A stretch of DNA of 64,000 nt, from contig OZ026605.1 of NCBI GenBank assembly GCA_964020085.1, positions 1,156,701 through 1,220,700 of the forward strand. The letters are read 5' to 3'. The notes beneath the pieces are model-generated. The model saw nothing but the letters and a program-made list of their open reading frames with translations, had not been told where the DNA came from and ran no database searches. Position numbers and translations under genes: made by a program. The stretch comes from Micromussa lordhowensis (lineage: Eukaryota; Cnidaria; Anthozoa; Scleractinia; Lobophylliidae). Of this stretch, positions 11,901 to 26,900 are shown in pieces. Numbering within the stretch: the stretch's first letter is position 1; the number at the start of each line of letters is the position of its first letter.

Positions 11901-14900
11901 ATGGTTATAGCCATTCCTCTTGGTTGGCCCGGTTTGATCGGAAAAAGCCGTTCCATTTTTCCTCGGGAATTCCCACTGGTCTCTGACCGATCCGTCTGGC
12001 ATAATGGAAAGCACCCCAGGACACGGATAGCCTGCGTAGCTTGGCGGTTTAAGCAATTCTAGCGGGCTAAAACGAGCGGCGAAGCTGCGAGGAGCCTACG
12101 CGCTCGAATTGCTAACCGCCAAGCTACTGTCTCGGGGGCTTGGATGAACAGGGACTTCTTTGATGTCCCAGTTTTAGAGTTCTTTAGCAATTACAGCCGT
12201 CTTGTTAGTCTCTGTGGACTACCCAACTACCCAACTCGCGTTACACAAATAGTCACTAAGCTCGCTACCATAGAGAGCCGAGATAAAAATGAGAAAACAA
12301 ATCAATATTGCAACGTTTCTTACTTCCTCAGTAAACAACCTCTATGGTAAAATGCCACGGCATTCTGAGGATCATAATGAACTGCAGCGGCAAGGTCTTT
12401 TAATGCAGCTTCAAAATCACCCTACAAAAAATTAAAAACCTTTCATGTAAGACTGATAAGCTATAGGAGGCGTGGTGGCTAAGTGGTTAGCGCGCTGGAT
12501 TCTGGATCTAGCAGTCTGGGTTCGAGCCCTCTGTGGTGGGTCATTGTGTTCTTGGGTAAAACACTTGGGTAATCTTTTTAGGTAACCTGAGAAAATGGCG
12601 GTGTGCAGGGGGGGGGAGGGGGGAGGAAGACCTAGCAATGAACCTGATGTCCCACCGAGGAGACAGGCAAATCAGAAACTGGGATAAGCTTTAGGTCGTG
12701 TTCTATTGGGATCAACCGTTTCAACCACAACCGGTTTGATTTGATATGGTTGACGTTTCTCAATAGGACACTTTTCCAACCATTTTCGATTGAAACGCGG
12801 TAACTCGTGGGCATAGCGCTTACGTGAGCTACAATCACGCGATATAATCACGCAAATGCTTTTTCAACCGTTTCAACCTGGTTGGAGGCTGGAGGCTGTT
12901 TTTTTCCAATAGAACACGAAAAAAACCAACCAACCCATCGAACCAGAAACGGTTGATCCCAATAGAACAGAGAACTTAGTGTTACTTTACTCCTCTCTGG
13001 ATAGTTGTTTATTTGGCTCGTCATTTAACCTCAATCAGCGTTTCTACCAAACGGTAGCTTTTATATGCTAACTACATTAAGCGCAGTATGGATGTAGGTA
13101 CTAAAGTAGTAGTTTTCAAAGAGCGTGACTGAAACTGTAACGCAAGACTATTGTACATACCTTCTTGGCGTGAGCTCTTGCTCTGTAGGTATAAGCTCTG
13201 GAATCTTCTGGGTCTTGTTGGAGAAGCTCGGTAAAATCTCTCAGAGCTGCAGTCCAGTTTCTATGATTTAAGGAATGCAGTGATTAGTGCAAGATCACGG
13301 AAACAGATAGCAATACATGATGATGACGAACGAAAATTTGTCCTTTGACAGAACAATACATGGACGATAAATAAATCGACTAGAAAATGATCTCGTAAAT
13401 GCAACGGAAGTGTAATCTCCTTGCAAAGTTCGGAACCGAACTTCAAGTACCGCAGTTTTCAGCTTCTTTAACAAACCATAAATTGAAAAATTCGGGATGT
13501 TTTGCCTAATTTGATTAAATCCCCCCACCCCACCTCATCCAACACTGTTTTGGTTTTCCATTGGTAACCAACAAACCAACAACTAGATATTATTTTTGTC
13601 ATTTTTTTCAAATTACTACTCACTGGTTGTTAAAATGAAAGAGTCCCATCTCAAACATGGCGTCCGTCTTTGAAGGCAAAAGCTTGGCTGCAATCTTGTA
13701 ATCTTCAAGAGCCAGAATCATGTCTCCACGCTGCAGAACAGTTTTGTTCAAAGCAAGTGACATGCGTTATTCCAGTTACATTTAAAAAGTTTTTTTTTAT
13801 ATCATAATGTTTCGAAACCGGTGTCTCAAGAGAAAATCTCTCATCAGTTATCTTTGTTTTAAACCTTTTACTCTCCAAAGTGTCGAGTTGCTAGTTTTTC
13901 CTTACAATGCTATTACGTTATCAAACAGGTAGGTGAAGAGAATAAAGAAAATCATCAATCAAGACATTTTTTTTCTGCATCGTCACAAACAGTAGCTAGC
14001 TCTGTGTAAACTCCTTTGCAAGCTCTCTCTGGATATCACAAAAACCTCATCCAATAATTGTTTTTATTATACATTCAACTCTCGAACTCTTTTCTGATTG
14101 TGAAATTTCGAAATCAGCGCGCGTGACGTCATAACTGCAGATAATACAATAATCATGTCACAGGTAATCATGTCATGTATGACCGCACTGCATGATTTCC
14201 AAGGGTAATCATGTCACTTCGCGCGATTCGTGTTGCTTGCCGTCAGTGAAGAAGCAGAAACATGACTTCCAAGTTTTTGCGTTCGTTCAATGTATAATAA
14301 AACAATTATTAGATTCGGTTTGTGTGCTATCCAGAATAATCAAGGTCTCGGTAAGGGTTATCAGCCTCAGCCTTCGGCTTCGGCTGATAACCCTTACCTC
14401 AACTTTGATTATTCTGGATAACACAAAAACCTCATCCAATAATTGTTTAATAATATCAGAAGGTTACCATTTTAAACATGGCTGCTCTCTGGTAGTAGGT
14501 CTCAGCATCGGTTGGGTTCAACTTAATCGCCTGAAACACAATCACCACACTTGCTCAGTTTGGGTGCAAGAAGAAAACTCAAATGTATAAAGACCTGAGA
14601 ACAAAATCGACGCACCTTGATAACACTACGAGACATCCGTCATATTTTTCAGGGTTAATCGAGTCGGTGGGCGTCTTCGCTAGCGCACGTGAAGAAAAAT
14701 GAAAATGATTTCTCTCAACCCCTGCGCGTTGAGGTTCCTCCTATGAGGTGATTTTCGAGCGTGCTTACGCACTCGACCGCTTGACTAACACTAAGAAAAC
14801 TGAGGGAATTTATTTAGTGTACTTGATTATTGATACCTGAGAGTAATTGACGATGGCCATTGTGGCATCATTTTCCAGACGATACAGTTCTGCCCTACAG

Positions 14901-17900
14901 TTAAAATGGAACATCACGTTCAATACAGTCATTTATCACATACAAAAGACAACGAAAATCTGAACAAGTTGAATTCAAAAGCGACAAGTTTGCCAGAGAA
15001 CTGTAAGTATAATCTTGGTCGTACTTAGCAAGAAAACTATACAAACATAACTACAATGTCTCTGACCTGGATCGGAAGGCTCGCGCTTGCGTACTGCTAT
15101 GCTTGATAATGAAAGACAAGTCATCCAGAGCTGACTGAAAGACACAATAATAAACACCATAAGTACAAACTCTCTACTGACGGAATCTAATGAATCTTAC
15201 TGTTTGTGGACGGTATTGGAGTGGAGCTAGTATTTAAGGTTAATGCGGGAAGTCATTAATCTGGCATTACTCTCTTTTTAACTGCTGATATCCTCTCACA
15301 CAAGCCTCCATTGCATGCTAGTTTCAATCCAATACCGAGAATACGAAAATGAAAAGTCATTGAGCACTACTTGAGAGCAATTCAGTGGGCGTTTTACCTT
15401 TCGATTATCCTGTAGGAGATGCAACAGATGTCTGTGCCAATAAGCATCCAGCAGTTTAGGTTCCAGCTCAATAGACCTGCAAACATAGGTACACAACATG
15501 AATGAGAGAAATTAAAAGATACAGCGAGGAAAACTCGTGACCTTTAATTAAGCCTTTTTAATTTTATTTCTATTGGCTTAACAATACATAAAATTGTTCG
15601 AGTTGCTACCATTAGATAATCTACCGGCCTTCGTATACCCTGAACGATAGTCTGCATAGGAGCCACGTGGCCCATTAAGCTGGCACTTATCTCAGGTTTC
15701 AGTAGCATGAAGCGACTAGGAGTATTTCTACTCCCTCCTGGATGGGATGCTAGTCCATCGCAGGGTTAACCCCAGCATTAAGTTCGCCAGTATCATTTAT
15801 ACAACTGGGTGGAGAGAGGCACTGTGAGAGTAAAGTGTCTTTACCAAGAACACAACACAATGACCTCAGCCAAGTCTCGAACACGGACCACTCGAACTGG
15901 AGTCGAGCGCACTAACCATAAGGCTACCGCCTCCAACCGCTAATTACTCACTCATTAAAAACTCGGGCTCGTAATTCAATCGTTAACTGAAAAGTAAGGA
16001 AGAAAAGGAGACAAGACCACGACAACAGTAGCGCATCAACAAAGCGCCATAATTTAGTGCTACTTGTGTATTGCATGAGCTGCGAATTCAGCCCCGTTCT
16101 CCTCTCACCTGTTTAAGTCATCCCATGCCTTCTTTAAATATCCAAGCTGCAGATGGAAAGAAAACCTCACTTAAATTACCATCACTAGGACCACACAAAC
16201 GTACTAGGAAAACACTACTTATGTCATAGGCCATTCCGAACTTGTGCAGGGAACTGGGGCAAGTTTCAAATTTTAACCAATCGATAAACTGGCACCACCA
16301 CATGAAAGGTCACGTTGAGAGTAGTCAAGTTTGATGCTTTTACGGTAAACACAGACCACGTTATGGACCTTGAAACATGGTTCGAAATCCATACAAACAT
16401 CTCTAATGTTGAGACAGCGTGCCTCAAAAACCATACAAAACTCTTGAAACTTTTTATCAGTTTTGTGACAACTGTAAAATCACGTCATTCACCTACCATT
16501 TGAAAGAAGCTGAGATCAAATCACGTATATTTGCCGATTTTTAAGAGTATCACAGAAATCATAAAAAATATGGTTTTGGGGGACGCTGTCTCAAAACTAA
16601 AGACGTTTGTATGGATTTTGAACTTAAAGGTTTATAACTTGGTCTCTGTTCGCCCTAAAAGCATCAAACTCGGTAGGATGTCTACTTTAAATTAAAGTGA
16701 TCTTTCATGTGGTGGTGTCAGTTTATCGCTTCGTTAAAATCAGAATTTGAAACTCGCCCCAGTTCCCCAGTCACCACTGAGGTTGCCATTTACCTTGCGG
16801 AGGACAGCGCCCCTTCGGCATAAAAAGATAGCAGTAGACTCCACTTTCTCTGTAGTTTCCAGCAAATCTGTTAGTCGTTCAACTTCCTCTTCAAGAGCCT
16901 ATACAGTGTAGTAAAAACGACAACAGAGAATAATAATTATTTCTAACTTTGGCTCCGGAATTGGAAGGTTCTTAAGAGTTTTAGCCAAGATAGAGAAATT
17001 CTCACTTACGTTGTAAAGTTGCTGGTCTGAGCTCCTTATCTCAGGCTCGATTACTTGGATGTCTTCTAATATATCGTTGTCTATGACAACAGCTGTGGAC
17101 TTGCTACAAGGAAACAAAACTGTGCCCTAAGTTACCAGTACCTCACACATGCACTATGCCCTGGGGCAGATCTAGGGGGGTTCGGTCCAACCCCCTAAAT
17201 TGAAACAGCCAACATGCATTTAATACTTAATCCTTAACAGTGGCATTTTGAATGACACATTACAACATACTGACAAGTTTGGTCTTCCCATTTCCGAGGA
17301 TCTCAATTATAAAAGATTTTCCGCGGAAGGATGCCCCCGGACCCCTCTACAGGGGACTGCCTTGAGCGATCCGTATCTCGAACCCCCTTTTCTCTAAAAT
17401 TCTGTATCCGCCATAGCTGCCATACTACATACTAACACGGAGGCCCTTCAGTTAGTCTTGAAATAACTGCTGAATATGTTCCTATGTGACTGATTATGAC
17501 TGCCTGAGAGCTGGCAAATTCATAGTAAATTTTTAATTGCATAAGGATTTAAACTACACCTCACAAATGAAAATTCCATCAAATTAAACTCGCCTAAAGG
17601 CTCGTACAATTTAGAGAGGATTTTCAACTATCGCTTTTATTACAAATCCTTAACTGCACTCGCCTGTAGTCATACGATTTCCTGCACTAATTTCAGTCTT
17701 ACCTTTGAGAGTGCGATCTGGGAGAAGTCAAACTCTGCAGATCAACTAAACAACGAATTAAAATCAGTGAACAAGTCACTTTTAACTAAGGCAATGCAAA
17801 ATATTTTGACTTCTAAAACGCAATGCAACGCAACGTCTGGCCTATCGCAGGGCTACCCTGGTTAGGGATAAAACTCTGAAACGCAAAAGACGGCTACTGG

Positions 17901-20900
17901 CAAATTAAATACTGCAGCTCTACATGTACTTTCTATATGCTACAGGGACCACAAATTAGGAACGCCTGCATGAGTCACTTGTGGGAAACGCAGACTTCAG
18001 CCTAGGGCCAAGAAAGCCGACGTAAAATTTCACCTTGATCAGGTGATATATTCTACATGTATATTAATTGTCAGTGAGTCTTACATCAACTTACATTTGA
18101 TTTCAGGAACAGCAGGAGTTGGAGGATAGACTTCATCAAACCACACATACCAAGTACACTCACGAACTTCATCAAACAGCGCTTCACCAGGCCTGTAGGA
18201 TAGAGTTTATTGACTTTTAACTCACATAAAAACTGCACTCCAACCCCCCCCCCCCCCCCCAACAAAAATATAATACAAAATCTACAGAAAACAAATTAAA
18301 TGTTCTTCACTAACGAAAACGTTTCTACTAAGCGTGCCTACCCTGTAAACACGTTTTTCATCATCCCGTCAAAGTCCAACAGCGTTGGTTGGCTTTGTAC
18401 TCTTTCCAGGTCTGACCTGCGGAAAGCAGTTTCAAGAAAAAAATTCACGTGATTGGGAAATCTCGGCCGTGTTGACAATCTACCACACTGCGGCATTCTT
18501 ACTTTACCTTGTGCTGATGCTTTCACTCCTCTGCGAAAACGTTTCTCTTTCCAAGTGCCTCATATCCGGGAACGACTTGTGTCTGCAACAATACATTTGA
18601 AATGGTTACATTGTGGAAATAAAGCAAATGGGCGCATGCGTAAATCATCTAAGGCCCTAGGCTGGGTTGTTCGAAAGCCGGTTAACGCTAAGTTAACCGA
18701 AGTATTAATTTTTCTTGTATAAAAGTGTTTTTCGCTTTCTATTTTTTGTTTAGTTTGAGATTATTCAAATTCAAAAGAGAAGGCCAAACAATATAAACAG
18801 AAAACCTCTCCGAAAAGTTGCAAAACTGAAATCAAAATTCTCGCTAACCCTCGGTTAGCTTAATCGGGCTTTGAACAACCCGGCCCTGGTCATCCTTCTG
18901 CTTCAGAAATTTTTAACTCTCTCGCACCAGATGGACAACAGTCCTTTTCATTTTGGACCGTAACTCTCAATCTCTGAAACTACATGTAGATGACAAAAAC
19001 TCCCTGCCCAGAACAGGTTGGAGTAAAACCTTAACCTGTAACAACTTAAACTTCTTTTTGTGTTTGCACTTCTTTTTAGTTGTGTTCTTTTGTGGTTATG
19101 CTTTGGAGCGCAAGGGAGGTATAGAGCTGGTAACATACATGTACCTTGAAATTTTCCTTGCTGGTTGATTCAAGAATTCTCTTATTGCCTGTTCTCGTTC
19201 CTAACATAAATGAAAAGCGCCATAAGTAAGAAGCTTCCACCAAAATAACAAAACAAACAAACAAAGAAATAAACAAAACAAATTTATAACTAATCTCCAC
19301 ATTCAACGCCACTGAGAGATCGGAGTAGAGTAGTACATATAAGTGGTCAGATGAAACCAATATTGTGATGAATATCAATTTTGCAAAAATAAAAAGTGTA
19401 CATGTTCATACCAACTCCTTTCTTGTCTTTTTTCTTGTTTTTCTTTGAGGATGTCTCCTAATGAAATAATCGAACCAATACAGAAGAAAGTTAAAACAAT
19501 GTCTTTGAATGTCACGACTTGTCGATCATGTCACGTCATGTCACGCCACGCTATCTTATCATCAACTCCCCAAACTTCGTCATGTCACGCCACGCTATCT
19601 TATCATCAACTCCCCAAACGTCTCTCCCTCTTTGATCTGACTACCACCTAAATAACAACAACTACAGTAACAACAACAGCAACAAACAAACAAACAAACA
19701 ACATAACATACCTACGACTTATAGGACCAGTTGTGCCTGTTTGTATTGACATACTATCTCCAGCATCTGTCCTCCCCTCGTCAGTGTCAAACTCATGTGA
19801 TGTCCCATGTAACTCTTGAGAACACGATCAGGAAGAAAAATTTGAAAAAAAAAGTATCACATAAGTATTACGAAAGTAATCATGAGGGTAATTTTTTACT
19901 TCTAGTTTTGTCAGAAAAATTAATTATACAGGGCCAAGTTGTTTGAAAGCTGGTTAATGCTAATCCAGGATTAAAAGTTTACGGAAGTATTTATTTTTCT
20001 TGAATATAAATTTTTTCCATTTCTTATGTTTTGTGTGGTTTGAGATTATTCAAAATCAAAACTGAAGGAAACAAAACTCTTGCTAATCCTGGGTTAGCTT
20101 AATTGGGCTTAGAACAACCCAGCAAAGAACACTGTCATCTCATCTGGAATACATATGGAATAGAAATAAAAAAAGGGATAACAGACTGGAACAAACTAAA
20201 GCACATTAACTTCAAGTTTACTTTCATTTGTATTATTATATGGCTCTGTATCACAAGGACTGGGAACGAATTCAATCAAATTCACAAATTTGATTGGCTG
20301 AAATCGATATTGAAAGTGGTCTAGATTTTCCCATATCTAGACCAGCATCAAGACCGGTAATACATGTTTTGCAGTGAAAAAGTTGCAAACTACAATGCAA
20401 AATCATTGACTATGTAACAATATTTATTTACGGCAGTGCCAAAAAGCCTGATGAGAAAAAAAAATAAAGAGGATGAGCACATTTTGGCAGAATTAAATTC
20501 AGCTCATCATCACCAGGCAAATGTCAGTTAGTACAAACCAGTTACATTAAACAAATTAAATTGTTCTTGTTTGCGCCATATAATAAACATGTTATTAATT
20601 AAGCTTAGTCGGTCTGTATGGGAGAACCTTGACCTCGGTTATGTGTACAGACCTCAATGCATTTGGTCTGTACTAACGACCTCAGTCAAGATTATCTGAT
20701 ACAGACCTCCTGCTCGGTTAATGAGAGCTACATGTAATTACTGAACAGCTCAACTGTCAACTAAAAATGATCCACAAAATTATACACAGAGAGTCTTCAT
20801 GGATTATTTGAAGTTCAAAGTTTATGAAAGAGGCATGTTGCCTTTCCTTTCACATTTCTATCACATATCATATTAAAGTTAACACTTGTATGATGTAAGC

Positions 20901-23900
20901 TGCAGACTAAATTTCCCGATTTTGTAGTTCCAGAAAATATCCATACCTCGCGAATGGAAGGGATTTTTTCCAAGACCCGGCCCTACCCCTCTGGAAATTC
21001 AAATTAAGCTAGATACATTTCTTTAAATGTTTTTGGTCTTACAGAACCACCCATCCTCCAAGAAATTTGAATCCCTGAATATTTTCTGGAACTGCACAAT
21101 AACCCTGAGGTAAAAATCTTACCTATTACAATACTGTGTTCTGTCGGTGACATCACACTTGTTGCTGAAAAAGGTTTTTCCTGAATAAATATGAAACAAA
21201 GTAAGATATTACATAATTAATAATCTTAAGTATTAGTAAACAGATATTTAGATAACTACACTAAATAATATAACAATTATTTTGTTCTTAGATGTACATT
21301 ACAGCTATTGTCAGCTGTAAATTACAGGATGAAATACATTGTACAGGTCTCTACCTGGGAAAGTTCCCTATCGTCAGTTTGTTCTTTCTCTTGTTGTTGA
21401 TCTTTGATCGCAGCAACCTGATCACGTTGGTAATTTAGCTGAAAACATAATATTTGAAATTTAAATCTGATGTAAGAATATATTTGCATAATTATACATG
21501 TCAGTGTTCCAGTGTCCCTGGTCAAAAACGCCACAAGATCAGCTACAAGACCCGACAAATTAATAGAAATTTATAATGATTCGAAAACGTGAACGTACAT
21601 GTATCTGGAACCCTGTATAAGTATTACTGAACAATTATATTCCTTTTTAAATATTTTTGAACATCAATTCTGACTAGCCTTTCCAACAAATATGAAGCAA
21701 CAACTGTACAAGAAAGTATCCGTGTCACTTTGACAAAAATTATTGAAGAATTTGACCCTTAATACTGTTATGCTAATGTCTGTAAAGGACTTTTGACTGA
21801 TTACAATTCATACTGTAACCAATTTAATACACTAATAAGCTTAACTTCAAGCTATTACAGTACATTATATTACCTCATTCATGCTGATGTCATACCCTGC
21901 AGGGACTCTGAGAACTTTTTCACCAAGTGACAACGAAGGATGTGACATTGACCTAAAAATAATAAAAAGCAATAGAATGAAATCCAAAGCTGGAAACCAA
22001 ATGATGAACAAATAATGCAAATGAACATAACATGACAAAAAATCCCAACTGAAAAGTGAGAGGAGGCAGACAGTTGGCTATTTACAAGCGTGGCCGTCAG
22101 GCCTAGAACTACAGTGTAGGGTCTACCGAGAAACAACTCAACGTCAGGGGTCAGAGCGGGACTTCCACCAGTGACCTCTGGATTTCTAGTCCAGCGCCCT
22201 AGCAACTCGGCCATGCTACCTTCAGTGCATGCTGATGTCCAAGGAAGTCCATGGGAGGAGGGGGGGGGGGAGATTACAGTAGTAGTGAAGTCTTAAAGTA
22301 GAAACCTTAATAGGATTGGACTAAATATTCATGATGAATTGAACAGACTAAATGACAGGCGGTCACTAAATGGTTAACATTCTGGGCCAAGTTGTTGAAT
22401 GTTCAAACTGGTTAACACCCCCAACCCATGATCAAAAGTTAACTGAGGCACTAATTTTTCTGAAATAAAATGTTTTCCCTTTCCAAGTTTTGTGTAGTTT
22501 GAGATTTCTCAAGGTCAAAACTGAAGGACAAACAATATAAGCACATCAAATCCTCACTGAAAAAGTCACAAAACTGGAATCAAAATTCACACTAATCCTG
22601 TGTTACAATTGTAGCCTAATCAGGCTTTGAACAACCCGGTCCAGGACTCTGATTTGAGAGATCTGTGTTCAAATATGTTCAACTAAAGCTGCTTCTCAGT
22701 TATTGGAATATACCTGAAGATGGAGAATCCTTCGTCTTGTTCTTTCTGCACAGCTGTACTTTCCACACCTCCAACAACATGTAGTTCGACAATGCTTTCT
22801 TCTGCATCGTCCTGTTGTTTAATCTCCTGTCTTCTTTTGTCAAGCACTGATACAAATCTGCTTGGACTTGCAACTTAGTGTTCAAAATTTAAATATATGA
22901 TTATTGTATAGCTGTACATTGATTGTTTATCCAACATTGTTTGTGTTGAAAGTGCTTCAGACATAACATGGTTCATTGATGCAAATTTTTAAAAAAAATG
23001 CTATCAACACTTACATGTATGTCTGTTTTAAAAATCTTTGAATAGGACACAGTGAACACTCACACAAGTGCTGCAAAATATACATTGTACTGGATAGTTT
23101 CTCAGGGTTTATTGCTAACAAAAAGAGATACTGGCCTCAAACATTTTAGAGCTCCTTCTAACATTTTGGACTGTTATTGTCACTTTTACAACAATTTGGT
23201 AAGATACTGAGTATGACGAGCAATTTGCTCATGTTACCTTGTCCCTCTCGGTCATCAGCCTGTAGGTCAAAACCATCTACTATGCCTCCTATGTCAGTTT
23301 TTGGTCTTTGAACCTGGGTTTCAGCAACAAGCTTTCTCAGATCTGTCATGGACCCATGCATTCGACTAAGAACTCTGCAAAAACAAAATTAAAGGAAATA
23401 CATGGAACAATGTCATGTACATGATCTATTCATGTACTGTACATACAGTTACAGTATGGGGGAGGAGGTGTATGGACTGAAGAAAACGGTGCAAAACAGG
23501 ATAGACTGTAAACTTATTACATGTAGCTATTGTGAGGTTAATTAATTGTGTTAAATCCAAATATGATTTTGAATAAACTCTGAATGTAAAGTTTGTACCA
23601 CATGGAATAATTATTATGTCTATTTGGACAGTTTTCTGTTTAATTTCTTATCAATATACATGTATTCAAGACAACATAATGATACTTCAAAGTGGCCTCC
23701 AACAGGAAACCATATGCATCTAGAGAGAAACAAGATGAATCTTGAAAAAAATGAGAATGATATACATTGTGTGACAAGTTGGTATGGTGCACTTGTACCT
23801 TACATTTGAATAGTACATTGTACACTAGTACACAGGCTTTCAACAAATCAGTACTCTGATTGTCAAGTGAGTACATACCTGTTCCTGGTTTTCAGATCTT

Positions 23901-26900
23901 CGTCATCCAAGTCAGCTTCTGTTTCATCATTATCATCGCTGTCCAGTCCCGTCACTGTGTGTAGTTCTGCTCCCAGGCTCTCTTGCAGCAAGGACGCACC
24001 ATGGTAGTCAGGGTAAAGCTGCGACTTGATGGTCGCTGGAGCCAAGTTCATTTTAGGTGGAGCCGGAGTCCAGTAGAGTCTGCAACACGCGATGTATATA
24101 AAATCAGGGTTTCATTAGCATTTTCAGCAGGAGGGCAACTGGTTTTCACAGGAGGGCAAAACGTTTTGAACTGAACTTCTTTACAAGAAAAACTTTCCTC
24201 TAGATGTAGATGGTCAAACCAGGCGGTCAAAATCATCCTCACAGCCGGTCAATTTGCCTGGTGCCTAGCTCTTAATAGCATTCTTGTACAAAATTAACAG
24301 ATTACTGAACTGTAGTCCTAAGTTTCAATACATGTTTACTTAATATATGCAGGGGCATTACCTTGAAGTATCCTCTTTTAGCTCCATTTTGACCCCAACA
24401 ATGTCCAGACATTCACTTGGTTCCGATGAAAACTAGGCCAAAAAAACACAGCTCACATAAAATAATCATTAGTAATCTTTAGTTATCGCTTAAAATTTGA
24501 AACTAGTGAATAGAAACTCAGTGCATGCATAAAGTGTACAGTTTGTTCGTTATTTGGTTGTACAGCCTTACCAAAGCAGTGAATGGAAAGCCGTACAAAA
24601 ATGAAGGAAATACAGGATGTGAACCAAACCATGAAAAAGAACTTGCAAACTCTTTCATTAAAAGCTCTTATTCTCAGTTGTATGTGTTATGGTTTAAATT
24701 TACTTTTGTTTCAAAGTTTTTTAAACCGGTTTAATTTTTTCAAACTGGTGTATATTTTTCAAACTGGTTCATATTTTTCAAACTAGTTCATATTGTTTTA
24801 ACTACAAATAGAGACAAACTCAAAAGGATTACAGCACAAAATCTACAATTGTAAACTGAAAAGAATACATTAGAACACAGCTGAGTGGCTACTGATTAAT
24901 ATTACATGTAGATACAGGTTCTATACAAACTGTGCAATAATATGTTATTCCTCCAACCCACCAGACGATCAGAAGCCTTCTTGAGCCTGTTCAGTGTCTC
25001 ATCTGAATCTCCAGCAACTAATGCTTCCATGAGAATCTTCTGAGCCACAACTGACCAGCACCTCTCTTCACTTTTCCCAGCCAGCTTGACTGCAGGCTTG
25101 TCATCTTCAATTGCTCCTTCCTCTGTTTCATCCACTTCAGGTACTTCTTCCAAACTCTGTTTATAAAAGACAACATTAAGAATAAAAAAAATCAAAGGTT
25201 AGTATCTACATGTACATACACATATGGGGTTATGATCTATGATAAAGCACATGTACATGTAAGTGTAGTAATGGGCAAGTTGTCCCCAGTACTGGAGATT
25301 ACATGTACGTGAACAGTACTTGATACAGTACCACTTAGAGATACAAAGTAAGCAAACCATCAAACGCTTTTAAACTTGCTGACAAAAAGAATTCAACATG
25401 TTGGTGCATTTTCACCACATTAAATGAATGCATTAAATTTTCATCAATGTGTTTTGCCTTTGTTATTCATTTTACTACAAGTATTACTGTCAATGCAAAC
25501 ACGAACATGTTAAAAAGCATTTAGTTCTAAATGTTAAAGATTTTAACCAAGTTTGTAACATATTTGATGGTTTGCGTATCTCTGAGCAGTACTGTAAGAG
25601 TATTTCTACATTTACCTTTCTTAATCATAATGGGGGCCTTTTTGTTAGGTTTCTCGACTTACAGTTACATTTGCTAGTACCCATTAGTTTGCTGGTACCC
25701 ATTAGGTTGGGTGGTGCTAGGGAGTAGAAAACTAGACAAAACCAGGGTATAATTTACCCTAGCTACATATATATAGGGTTTATATATAAAACCTCTCCCT
25801 CTCAAGTGAATCTTTCAAGTGTGTTATACATGTACAATTAAGATGTCATAAGCACAAACATAAGTTGAGTTACATTACAATCTTGCAACAACTTAAGCCT
25901 ATATATAGTTGAAAAAGTATATGTTGCGGGTCAAAATGAAATTCAGGTTAAAATGATTTCAACCTTTTAACCTACATGTAGTTTGATTCTCAATTTCCTT
26001 TGTCTTCCAACCCTAATTATTGATGGTCCATGAACAATTAGGGAAAAGAACAAAGGAATTTCATTTTAACCTGAATTTCATTTTGACGTGCAACATATAC
26101 ATTGTACCTTGATGTCAACTTCTGTCAGCTTTCCCGTGACCAGGTGAAATTTGTCCCGTGTGTGTTCATCTCTTGTGAGCTTACAAAGATGGGGAGGAAG
26201 CTCTAGTCTAGAAGGCATGGTGCAGAAGTGATGGATGTTGTGAGTCTTGACCGGCTACAGGAGGGAATGAAATATTAATCAAGAGTTAATACTTGCCAAA
26301 TGATCTACCCCAGCCTCAAATGCTAATACACAAATATGTAATTTCATGCATTATATACATGCACACTTTATATTGTCTGAGTTTTAACCTCAATAAGTAA
26401 GGGTAGTCTACTAAATACAAGCCTGCACTTCATTTCTTTGTCAAGATACCTCAACACCAGTACTCAACAATTTGTCAGTCAGTTTTTATTAATAAAGATA
26501 AAAAAGGCCCACTCCAATAATTAATACATGATACATACCTTGTTCCCTTTTTCTGTTTCATTAACTTCCCATGAATCCAGAAACATTAAACTCTCCTCCT
26601 GTTTGACATCAATCCACTGTTTGTTTGACTCATGAAGAGGAGCAGTAGACTGTTTAGATGCTATATCCACCTGCTGGCCTTTTATGCTGATTATGTCTTC
26701 TGGAACCACTTCCGATGGTAACAAAAGGCACTGTACATGTATACATTCACGACAAGTGACACTGAATTAAAAGACTACATGTACATGTAAAAAGGAATAG
26801 CTCGAATCTGTAACATGTACATGTACTTTAGAGTTCGCTTACAAGTGGGCCTGGTTGCTCAATGATGATGATTTGTGATTTGTAATTTATGTAGTGGATA

